Of a DNA stretch of 43,881 nt, positions 25,359-32,039 are shown one piece after another; positions within the stretch are counted from its first letter, which is position 1, and the number at the start of each line of letters is the position of its first letter. A model generated the notes under the pieces. It did not search any database. It was not told the origin of the DNA and saw only the letters and a list, made by a program, of their open reading frames with translations. Position numbers and translations under genes: made by a program. Source of the stretch: Alphaproteobacteria bacterium (lineage in GTDB: Bacteria; Pseudomonadota; Alphaproteobacteria; Rs-D84); contig JAFRSF010000010.1 in assembly GCA_017427715.1 (NCBI GenBank), forward strand, positions 1 to 43,881. The letters are read 5' to 3'.

Positions 25359-27260
25359 TTATTTCTTTTCTGAAAAATCTGCATCTGTTGTTTTATTTTC
25401 GCCAGATTCAGATTTGTTTTCTGATGCCTGCTGTTGTTGCTGTGCTTCTTGAGCTGCTTTATAAACGGCTTCACCCAATTTCATTGCTTTTTCAGACAAA
25501 GCATCTGTTTTCGCTTTTAAAGATTCAGCAGTTGCATCCGCTTTTGCTAATTCATCAGACAATTCTTGTTTTGCCTTTTCAATGGCTTCGCGTTCTTCAG
25601 TACTGATTTTGTCACCATGTTCTTTTAATGATTTTTCAATACTGAATATAGCGGTTTCAGCGGTGTTTTTTGCTTCTGCTAATGCTTTTTTCTTTTTGTC
25701 TGATTCAGCATTTGCTGCGGCTTCTTTGACCATGCGGTCAATTTCGTCTTCTGACAGCCCACCATCAGATTTAATAGAAATCGCTTGTTCTTTGCCGGTT
25801 CCTTTATCTTTTGCAGATACATGCACAATACCGTTCGCATCAATATCAAAAGATACTTCAATCTGTGGCATACCGCGTGGGGCAGGTGCGATACCTTCCA
25901 AATTAAATTGACCCAATAATTTATTATCAGCAGCCATATCACGTTCGCCTTGAAATACACGAATTGTCACAGCGGATTGATTATCTTCTGCAGTACTAAA
26001 TATTTGTGATTTTTTAGTTGGAATTGTAGTGTTTCTATCAATCAAGCGAGTAAATACGCCACCCAAAGTTTCAATACCCAAAGACAAAGGTGTTACATCC
26101 AACAATAAAACATCTTTGACTTCACCTTTTAATACACCACCCTGAATCGCAGCACCCAATGCAACTACTTCATCAGGATTCACACCTTTGTGTGGTTCGC
26201 GACCAAAGAAATCTTTCACTGTTTCGGCAACCTTTGGCATACGTGTTTGACCACCGACCAAAATAACTTCGTTGATCTGAGAGGTTGTTAAACCCGCATC
26301 TTTCAATGCTTTTTTACATGGTTCAATTGTTCTTTCAATCAAATCAGCAACCAAAGATTCCAACTTGGCACGTGTTAATGTTATATTGAAATGTTTTGGA
26401 CCTGTGGCATCTGCTGTTAAATAAGGCAAATTCACATCTGTTGAAGTTTTAGATGATAATTCAATTTTTGCTTTTTCAGCGGCTTCTTTCAAACGTTGCA
26501 AAGCCAATTTATCATTGGACAAATCAAGACCAGATTGTGCTTTGAATTCATCAATAAAATATTTCAAAACACGTGCATCAAAATCCGCACCACCCAAAGC
26601 AGTATCACCATTTGTAGATTTTACTTCGAACACACCATCAACAATTTCCAAAATAGATACATCGAATGTTCCACCACCCAAATCATAAACAGCGATTGTG
26701 CCATCTTTGTTTTTATCCAAACCATATGCCAATGCAGCAGCCGTAGGTTCATTAACGATACGCAAAACATTTAATCCCGCAATACGACCAGCATCTTTTG
26801 TCGCTTGACGTTGAGAATCGTTAAAATAAGCCGGCACAGTAATAACTGCATCAGTTACAGTTTCGCCCAAATAACTTTCTGCGTCTTTTTTCAATTTAGA
26901 TAAAATCATAGCAGAAATCTGGGATGGTGCATATTTTTTACCATCTATTTCAACCCATGCATCACCATTGTCGCCTGCAACGATTTTATAAGGAACACGT
27001 TTTTGAATCTCACGAACAGCATCACTGTCAAAACGTAATCCCATCAAACGTTTTATTTCATAAATAGTACTTTCTGGGTTAGTGACGGCCTGGTTTTTAG
27101 CGGTAATACCAACCAACTGTTCGCCATTGTTTGTTATTGCAACAACAGACGGTGTTGTGCGTTGTCCTTCGCTGTTTTCAATAATTTTCGGATCTGTTCC
27201 GTCCATGAAAGCCATAGCGGAATTTGTTGTTCCTAAATCGATACCTAATACTTTTGCCAT
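25359..27260 (-). CDS. dnaK: Chaperone protein DnaK (Hsp70)
   Basis: 633 residues. The ATPase domain starts with [18 protein letters not shown] and contains [51 protein letters not shown] and [13 protein letters not shown]. The conserved interdomain linker [14 protein letters not shown] and the substrate-binding domain with [20 protein letters not shown] follow, then the helical lid and a Gln/Ser/Asp-rich tail. The start follows AAGGAGTAAAAACA. A heat-shock promoter lies upstream. dnaJ, usually next to dnaK in alphaproteobacteria, is absent on both sides here. Confidence 0.98.
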   Translation of the reverse strand: MAKVLGIDLGTTNSAMAFMDGTDPKIIENSEGQRTTPSVVAITNNGEQLVGITAKNQAVTNPESTIYEIKRLMGLRFDSDAVREIQKRVPYKIVAGDNGDAWVEIDGKKYAPSQISAMILSKLKKDAESYLGETVTDAVITVPAYFNDSQRQATKDAGRIAGLNVLRIVNEPTAAALAYGLDKNKDGTIAVYDLGGGTFDVSILEIVDGVFEVKSTNGDTALGGADFDARVLKYFIDEFKAQSGLDLSNDKLALQRLKEAAEKAKIELSSKTSTDVNLPYLTADATGPKHFNITLTRAKLESLVADLIERTIEPCKKALKDAGLTTSQINEVILVGGQTRMPKVAETVKDFFGREPHKGVNPDEVVALGAAIQGGVLKGEVKDVLLLDVTPLSLGIETLGGVFTRLIDRNTTIPTKKSQIFSTAEDNQSAVTIRVFQGERDMAADNKLLGQFNLEGIAPAPRGMPQIEVSFDIDANGIVHVSAKDKGTGKEQAISIKSDGGLSEDEIDRMVKEAAANAESDKKKKALAEAKNTAETAIFSIEKSLKEHGDKISTEEREAIEKAKQELSDELAKADATAESLKAKTDALSEKAMKLGEAVYKAAQEAQQQQQASENKSESGENKTTDADFSEKK

Positions 27261-27299
27261 TGTTTTTACTCCTTGGTTTAAAACTTTTGCATGCTTTTG

Positions 27300-27327
27300 A
27301 TATAGTTGTTATTCAAATAATTTCAAG
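27300..27327 (-). promoter_or_regulatory. RpoH-type heat-shock promoter of dnaK
   Basis: On the minus strand, CTTG (27327-27324), 18 bases, then CTATAT (27305-27300). This fits the alphaproteobacterial RpoH consensus CTTG-N17/18-CYTATNT. It lies about 40 bases before the start codon. Confidence 0.6.
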
Positions 27328-27375
27328 GGGTAAAAGTAAAAATGTTATCGGATAGTTTTCTTAAAACAGAAGCTG

Positions 27376-27900
27376 TTAAAACTCTGTTTTAAAATCCATT
27401 TTTATAGCTTCTGGTGACGCTGATACCTGCATTCCATCGTATCTGCTTACAAACATCCAAGTAAACAGACCACTTATAGCGGCACCAGCGACAACATCAT
27501 GAAAATGGTGTTTTTCTGCCCGTATTCTTGTATAACCAGTAAAACCTGCCATCATATATGGGATTATCGCTCTTTTTATCCCATATCGTTTGTGTATAAA
27601 TGCTGCTCCGGAAACAGCACTGGCTGTATGCCCACTAGGAAATGAATTTTTATCACTTTTGTCTGGTCTGGGTTCCTTTATCGCAGATTTTAATCCAAAA
27701 ACAGTTAATTCCATACTGCCAAAAGAATAAATAAATTGTCTGACACTTTCAAAATCATTTTCGCTTATAGCCATTCCAAAGGCATACGTAGGAACCATTA
27801 CTTGTGTATAATTCCCAAGTTCTTCCAATGCCGAAATTGCGCATGCGTTTTTGCATATCATCGACAAAAGGATTATACCAAGGGTTCTAAACCTTGTCAT
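27376..27900 (-). CDS. PAP2-family membrane phosphatase
   Basis: 174 residues. A signal or anchor helix lies at the N-terminus. The three catalytic motifs are visible in order: KSAIKEPRP (motif C1, KX6RP), FPSGHT (C2, PSGH) and RIRAEKHHFHDVVAG (C3, SRX5HX3D, with Arg-Ile-Arg before the His/Asp). PAP2 enzymes of this size dephosphorylate lipid phosphates such as phosphatidate or undecaprenyl pyrophosphate, or act as acid phosphatases; the substrate is not evident. The ribosome binding site AAAAAAGGAG lies seven bases upstream and directly follows a terminator, so expression is probably controlled by the E2 leader. Confidence 0.85.
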   Translation of the reverse strand: MTRFRTLGIILLSMICKNACAISALEELGNYTQVMVPTYAFGMAISENDFESVRQFIYSFGSMELTVFGLKSAIKEPRPDKSDKNSFPSGHTASAVSGAAFIHKRYGIKRAIIPYMMAGFTGYTRIRAEKHHFHDVVAGAAISGLFTWMFVSRYDGMQVSASPEAIKMDFKTEF

Positions 27901-27925
27901 TTCTGACTCCTTTTTTAATTTTTAT

Positions 27926-27954
27926 TAAATAAAAAGACCGCACGTTAGGCGGTC
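27926..27954 (-). terminator. Terminator at the end of the E2 leader
   Basis: A stem GACCGC (27954-27949) with GCGGTC (27941-27936) is followed on the minus strand by a T run. It ends about 12 bases before the PAP2 ribosome binding site. Confidence 0.8.
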
Positions 27955-28103
27955 GGGAGTTAGAAACGTCAGATATAATTGACTCCGTTGTCTTACGAGC
28001 AACAGCATCCCGACCAATCAAGTCAGGACATTTCGTAGCTTTTGTTATATCTCGGGTTTCTAAACCGATCTACTAACTATGTCTTACGCTTTATTATCAG
28101 CGC
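27926..28103 (-). promoter_or_regulatory. Structured leader RNA with terminator before the PAP2 gene (element E2)
   Basis: On the minus strand, 28015-28008 can pair perfectly over 8 bp with 27958-27951, enclosing a hairpin (28005-28000 with 27990-27985, one G-U) and a second hairpin (27983-27980 with 27971-27968, 8-base loop). The closing stem overlaps the terminator arm at 27954-27949. Two competing pairings exist. 28028-28022 pairs with the 3' part of 28015-28008 (7 bp, one G-U). 28063-28045 pairs with 27978-27960 (16 of 19 positions). The G-U pairs would be A-C mismatches on the other strand, which supports this orientation. The 3' half resembles element E1. It could be a cis-acting switch or an independent small RNA. 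Class unknown to me. Confidence 0.55.
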
Positions 28104-28109
28104 AATACA

Positions 28110-28138
28110 ACTTTACAGGATAAAAAACTAAAATTCAA
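28110..28138 (-). promoter_or_regulatory. Promoter of the E2/PAP2 transcript
   Basis: On the minus strand, TTGAAT (28138-28133), a 17-base spacer and TAAAGT (28115-28110). Transcription would begin near 28103, after the rplY terminator, so the E2 RNA has its own start. Confidence 0.45.
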
Positions 28139-28171
28139 TATAGAAATATTTGCAGGTTTAAAAATTAACAA

Positions 28172-28192
28172 AAACCGCCGAAACGGCGGTTT
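28172..28192 (-). terminator. rplY terminator
   Basis: A 9-bp stem (28172-28180 with 28184-28192) with an AAA loop on the plus strand, and a T-containing run after it on the minus strand. It lies 26 bases after the rplY stop codon. Confidence 0.8.
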
Positions 28193-28217
28193 AATTTGCA
28201 ATTCAAAGAAGAAATTA

Positions 28218-28850
28218 TTATTTCTTTGCGGGTGCAGCAGCCGGCGCGGCAGTAGTCGCAGCAGCGGCCTGTTTATTATCTGCTTCTTCCGGCATTTTAC
28301 CACCAATTGTTGCAAAAGCCAATTCTGCCTGATGTAATCCCAAAGAAACACCGTTTGGTAATACCAAATCTGTTCCATGGATTGTATCACCGATTGTGAC
28401 ATCTGACAAATCGATTGTGATTTTTTCAGGAATATCTTGTACTAAACCAACCAAAGCAACCTTACGTACTGCAAAGTTCAATACACCACCCAATTTAATA
28501 CCTTTGGATGAATCAATATTGATAACTTCTACTGGTACAACCACATGTACTGGTTCTTTGACATTGATACGTTTAAAATCAACATGAACAACTTTATCAG
28601 ACACTGGATGGTATTGAATATCCATCAACATAGCATCTTCTTTGTTGCCATTTGTTGTAATTTCAAATAATTTTGTCCGCAAAGACGGTTGTCCCAACAA
28701 CATTTCAAATGCGTGTCCATCTAATTCAATAGACACAGCTTCTTTCTTTTCGCCATAGATAACAGCAGGGATGTTTTTGTTCTTGCGAACTGCACGTGCG
28801 GCCCCCTTGCCAGCAACTTTGCGAATTTCAGCATTTAATTTAATAGCCAT
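28218..28850 (-). CDS. rplY: 50S ribosomal protein L25/CTC family
   Basis: 5S-rRNA-binding protein of the long (TL5/CTC) form: 210 residues. An N-terminal L25 domain (RKVAGKGAARAVRKNKNIPA, VIYGEKKEAVSIELDG) is followed by a C-terminal beta domain (KLGGVLNFAVRKVALVGLVQ and DLSDVTIGDTIHGTDL). A low-complexity Ala/Pro tail ends it. The ribosome binding site is AAAGGA. A hairpin at 28871-28896 (TGCAC with GTGCA at its base) lies in the leader and might allow feedback control; that is only a pairing observation. Confidence 0.95.
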   Translation of the reverse strand: MAIKLNAEIRKVAGKGAARAVRKNKNIPAVIYGEKKEAVSIELDGHAFEMLLGQPSLRTKLFEITTNGNKEDAMLMDIQYHPVSDKVVHVDFKRINVKEPVHVVVPVEVINIDSSKGIKLGGVLNFAVRKVALVGLVQDIPEKITIDLSDVTIGDTIHGTDLVLPNGVSLGLHQAELAFATIGGKMPEEADNKQAAAATTAAPAAAPAKK

Positions 28851-28943
28851 TTTAAATCCTTTTTTTGTTTATGCACAACCTCCAAGGGTGTCGTGCAGGC
28901 CATATTATTTATCAAAAGCTTTGAAAAATCAAGTATTTTATAA

Positions 28944-29486
28944 TTATTTCTTGCGCAAAAGCAAAAATCTAGCACGACCATAAGTTTTATCTTTTAAAAC
29001 ATCCCAATTATCATCAATTTTTGGTTTTTCTTGGCTGCTTTCATATTCCCATATAATAACTGCACCAGATTTTGCGATTTTAGACAGTTTCTTTACGAAC
29101 AATAACCCCAAACCAAAATCAGAATATGGCGGGTCAAGAAAGATTAAATCGCTGGTTGCACCGTATGTTTTAATTACTGATAACGCATCACTTTTTTCAA
29201 TTGTTGCTGTTGCATTTATTGAACCAAGATTCTTTTTTATGGTATCAACATTCAAATCTGTAAAAACAACATTTGCATTATCATATCGTGAAGTGCATTC
29301 AAGACCAAACGCACCAGATCCCGCAAATGCATCCCAAACAGCAAAAGGTTGCGAAACATTCAGTATTTCATTTAACATATTGAACAAAGCACCACGCGCC
29401 AAATTTTGTGTTGGTCGCGCGTCATTCGGCAAAAACAATTTTTTGCCACGATATTTGCCAGAAATAATTTGCAAATTAGATTTCAT
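28944..29486 (-). CDS. rsmD: 16S rRNA (guanine966-N2)-methyltransferase RsmD
   Basis: 180 residues. The start IISGKYRGKKLFLP and RPTQNLARGALFNML match the family. The SAM-binding motif is VWDAFAGSGAFGLECTSR and the catalytic motif is DLIFLDPPYSD. The start codon at 29486 is separated by only 17 bases from the divergent start of tadA and has no ribosome binding site. A promoter (TTGATT 29521-29516, 16-base spacer, TATACT 29499-29494) ends seven bases before the ATG, so the mRNA is probably leaderless. Confidence 0.95.
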   Translation of the reverse strand: MKSNLQIISGKYRGKKLFLPNDARPTQNLARGALFNMLNEILNVSQPFAVWDAFAGSGAFGLECTSRYDNANVVFTDLNVDTIKKNLGSINATATIEKSDALSVIKTYGATSDLIFLDPPYSDFGLGLLFVKKLSKIAKSGAVIIWEYESSQEKPKIDDNWDVLKDKTYGRARFLLLRKK

Positions 29487-29493
29487 GATATAA

Positions 29494-29521
29494 AGTATAA
29501 ATTATGAACTTTATGAATCAA
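29494..29521 (-). promoter_or_regulatory. rsmD promoter inside the start of tadA
   Basis: On the minus strand, TTGATT, a 16-base spacer and TATACT, seven bases before the rsmD ATG. This spacing is typical of a leaderless transcript. Confidence 0.5.
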
Positions 29522-29953
29522 GCATTTATTTTGGCAAAAAAAGCATTAGCACACGATGATGTACCTATTGGTGCAGTAATTGTCAAAGACGGTAAAATTA
29601 TCGCACGTGGTGAAAATAAGGTGCAAAAATCTAAAAATCCAACCTTGCATGCTGAAATAGTTGCTATCAATAAAGCATGTAAAAAATTGAATTCTAAGTT
29701 CTTGGATGGGTGTGATTTGTATGTGACCCTTGAACCATGTTCTATGTGTGCCACAGCAATATCTTTTGCACGAATCAAAAATATATATTTTGCGGCCCGT
29801 GATGAAAAGGGTGGTGGAATATTACATAATGCAAAGATTTTTGATAACGACAAACACCTTTGGAAACCAAACGTTTATGAAATGTCTGAATACGCAGATA
29901 AATCAGCAGAAATGTTGCGTACGTTTTTTACACAGCTGCGAAACAAAAATTAA
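29504..29953 (+). CDS. tadA: tRNA-specific adenosine deaminase TadA
   Basis: TadA converts A34 to inosine in tRNA-Arg(ACG). 149 residues. The zinc site is H49-A-E51 with the catalytic Glu, plus P78-C-S-M-C82. The flanking KNPTLHAEIVAI and LYVTLEPCSMC are typical. RIKNIYFAARDEKGGGI matches the substrate-contacting region, although TadA usually has D-x-K-x-G-A here. The start could be 29504 or 29513; neither has a ribosome binding site. Its stop codon overlaps that of gpmI, which is convergent. Confidence 0.93.
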   Translation: MNFMNQAFILAKKALAHDDVPIGAVIVKDGKIIARGENKVQKSKNPTLHAEIVAINKACKKLNSKFLDGCDLYVTLEPCSMCATAISFARIKNIYFAARDEKGGGILHNAKIFDNDKHLWKPNVYEMSEYADKSAEMLRTFFTQLRNKN

Positions 29954-31416
29954 ACCAAACTTTTTCCGGTCATAGCATCTGGTTTTTCAATACTCAACAA
30001 TTTTAATATTGTCGGTGCAATATCTTGTAATCCGCCATCGTGTGCAACAAATTGTTCATTAGAAACAATAATAAAACGCACAGGATTCGTCGTATGCGAA
30101 GTCAATGGAACATTATGTTCATCATCCCACATTTGTTCTGCATTACCATGGTCTGCAATAATCAATAACACACCATCCAAATCAAGCACTACTGGAACCA
30201 ATCGTGATAATTGTTTGTCTAAACATTCCATTGCTTTGACAGCGGCAGATTCATTACCAGTATGCCCAACCATATCACCATTTGCATAATTTAAAATGAC
30301 AACGTCAAATTGTGATAATTTGGGTAACAAAGCATCAGTAATTTCATTTGCAGACATTTCTGGCTTCATATCAAAAGTCGCTACATTTGGTGACGGTATT
30401 AAAACTTTTTCTTCCATTTCATAATCTATATTACGTTCAGCATCCATAAAATAAGTCACATGATTATATTTTTCTGTTTCTGCAATACGTAATTGAGATT
30501 TTCCATTTTGCTCTAAAACATCACCCAGTGTTTCTGTTGTTTTGATATCAAGTAACAAAGCAGGACATAATTCATCCAGTCCTTCGCCATATTGTGAAAA
30601 ACACAAAATGTGACAACCGTTTTCTACAACTTTACGCATAATTTGACGCGCACGGTCACTGCGATAATTACCAAATAAAAATCCATCATGCACAGTTATT
30701 TTTGTTGGGGTTATAACCGTTGGTTTTATAAACTCATCCGTTTCACCACGCGCATACGCATCAGCCAATGCTTCATCAATTGTTTTAACCATATATTCAG
30801 ATTCGCCACGCGATATCGCATCCCAAGCCAATTGTGTTCTATCAAGATTATTGTTTCTGTCCATCGCATAGTAACGTCCAGACAAAGTTCCAAAAAATAC
30901 AGAATTATTTTCAAAAGAATCCGCCAATTCATTTTTTATCAGATTTATATATTTTTGTGCAGATTGTGGTGGTGTATCACGTCCATCTGCAATAAAATGA
31001 ATACAGACCCGCAATCCACTTTTAACAATTTGTTTAATTGTTTTTATCATGTCAACAATGTTTGCATGAACACGTCCATCCGACATCAAACCAGCCACAT
31101 GCACAATTCCACCATCATCGGAAACATTTTTAATAAAATTATTTAACGGTTTATTATTCGCCAAATCTTCAATTTCAAACCTGCGCAAAAATTGATTTAC
31201 AACCCGTCCAGCACCGATAGTAATATGACCAACCTCTGAATTTCCCATAATACCATCAGGCAGCCCAACTGCGTTTCCACTGGCATTTAATTTGGAATGC
31301 GGATATCTTTGCAATAAATCATCAAAGCAGGGCATATTAGCCATTGCAACGGCATTATGTGCATCATCTGGATTTATACCGACACCATCAAGAATACATA
31401 AAACAATTGGTTTCAT
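29950..31416 (-). CDS. gpmI: 2,3-bisphosphoglycerate-independent phosphoglycerate mutase
   Basis: Glycolytic interconversion of 3- and 2-phosphoglycerate through a phosphoserine intermediate with two metal ions. 488 residues. I chose the ATG at 31416 (AAGGAA upstream), giving MKPIVLCILDGVGI. The catalytic Ser lies in MGNSEVGHITIGAGRV. Other conserved parts are HFIADGRDTPP, NYRSDRARQIM, VILNYANGDMVGHTGN and LLIIADHGNAEQMWD. It is a single gene, divergent from the XRE regulator. Confidence 0.96.
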   Translation of the reverse strand: MKPIVLCILDGVGINPDDAHNAVAMANMPCFDDLLQRYPHSKLNASGNAVGLPDGIMGNSEVGHITIGAGRVVNQFLRRFEIEDLANNKPLNNFIKNVSDDGGIVHVAGLMSDGRVHANIVDMIKTIKQIVKSGLRVCIHFIADGRDTPPQSAQKYINLIKNELADSFENNSVFFGTLSGRYYAMDRNNNLDRTQLAWDAISRGESEYMVKTIDEALADAYARGETDEFIKPTVITPTKITVHDGFLFGNYRSDRARQIMRKVVENGCHILCFSQYGEGLDELCPALLLDIKTTETLGDVLEQNGKSQLRIAETEKYNHVTYFMDAERNIDYEMEEKVLIPSPNVATFDMKPEMSANEITDALLPKLSQFDVVILNYANGDMVGHTGNESAAVKAMECLDKQLSRLVPVVLDLDGVLLIIADHGNAEQMWDDEHNVPLTSHTTNPVRFIIVSNEQFVAHDGGLQDIAPTILKLLSIEKPDAMTGKSLV

Positions 31417-31462
31417 TTTTAATTCCTTTCTGTGACCACAGGATATCATATATGTTTTTTGA

Positions 31463-31491
31463 TTGCAAAACAAAAAGAAAAATTGTATATA
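31463..31491 (+). promoter_or_regulatory. Putative promoter of the XRE regulator gene
   Basis: TTGCAA at 31463-31468, a 17-base spacer and TATATA at 31486-31491, 39 bases before the start codon. Confidence 0.45.
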
Positions 31492-31530
31492 TTCTGATAA
31501 AGGAAATATTTCATACCAAAGGAATTAAAT

Positions 31531-31947
31531 ATGTCACGCAAAGCAGGTCTTGTCAACGCAGTAGATTGTCACATTGGACAACGTTTACAATTACGCCGGG
31601 TTATGTTGGGTTTATCACAATCTGATTTGGCAAAACGATGTGGGGTCAGTTTTCAACAAATACAAAAATATGAAACAGCGGGTAATCGTATTCCTGCATC
31701 TCGTTTGTTTGATTTATCTCAGGCCCTAGAAACATCGGTTGCATTTTTCTTTGCTGGTCTGCCGGGCAATTTTCCCCCAGAAACCAAAGCAATTCGTTCT
31801 ATGCGCGTATCAGAACCCAAAGAAGATGATCCGTTGTCTAAAAATGAATCTTTGCAATTGGTAAATCTTTATTGGGGTTTGGCATCAGACGAACAACGCG
31901 ACATGATTATGAAGATGCTGAAAACTTTGAACGGTGTTACAGATTAA
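31531..31947 (+). CDS. XRE-family helix-turn-helix regulator
   Basis: 138 residues. A Cro/CI-type HTH spans residues ~10-70 (IGQRLQLRRVMLGLSQSDLA, then CGVSFQQIQKYETAGNRIPA and LFDLSQALETSVAFFF). A C-terminal helical part (LVNLYWGLASDEQRDMIMKM) may dimerise. This architecture is common and conserved in alphaproteobacteria, usually as one of several paralogues. No target is evident; the gene is flanked by gpmI (divergent) and the exported-protein operon (convergent). The ribosome binding site is AAAGGA. Confidence 0.9.
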   Translation: MSRKAGLVNAVDCHIGQRLQLRRVMLGLSQSDLAKRCGVSFQQIQKYETAGNRIPASRLFDLSQALETSVAFFFAGLPGNFPPETKAIRSMRVSEPKEDDPLSKNESLQLVNLYWGLASDEQRDMIMKMLKTLNGVTD

Positions 31948-32039
31948 AAACATAAAGTTATTTATTCGTAATCAATCAAACTGTTTTTCATCATTGTAAA
32001 AAATATGAACATAATCTTGTACCAGGTAAAAAAACCTGC

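Noticed and set aside
27926-28028. E2 read on the plus strand as a C4-like antisense RNA
   Set aside because: The compact stem-loop core and a downstream complementary segment look similar, but the G-U pairs become A-C mismatches on the plus strand and the terminator points the other way.
27926-28103. E2 as a purine or TPP riboswitch, 6S RNA or SRP RNA
   Set aside because: The general shape and length fit, but the conserved loop and junction sequences of those RNAs are missing.
28097-28402. Minus-strand frame overlapping the end of rplY
   Set aside because: It is out of frame with rplY, crosses the terminator and promoter region, and is a shadow.
32005-32039. Short hairpin after the Cys-rich gene as a terminator
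   Set aside because: The stem is only 5 bp with the T run in the loop instead of after the stem.
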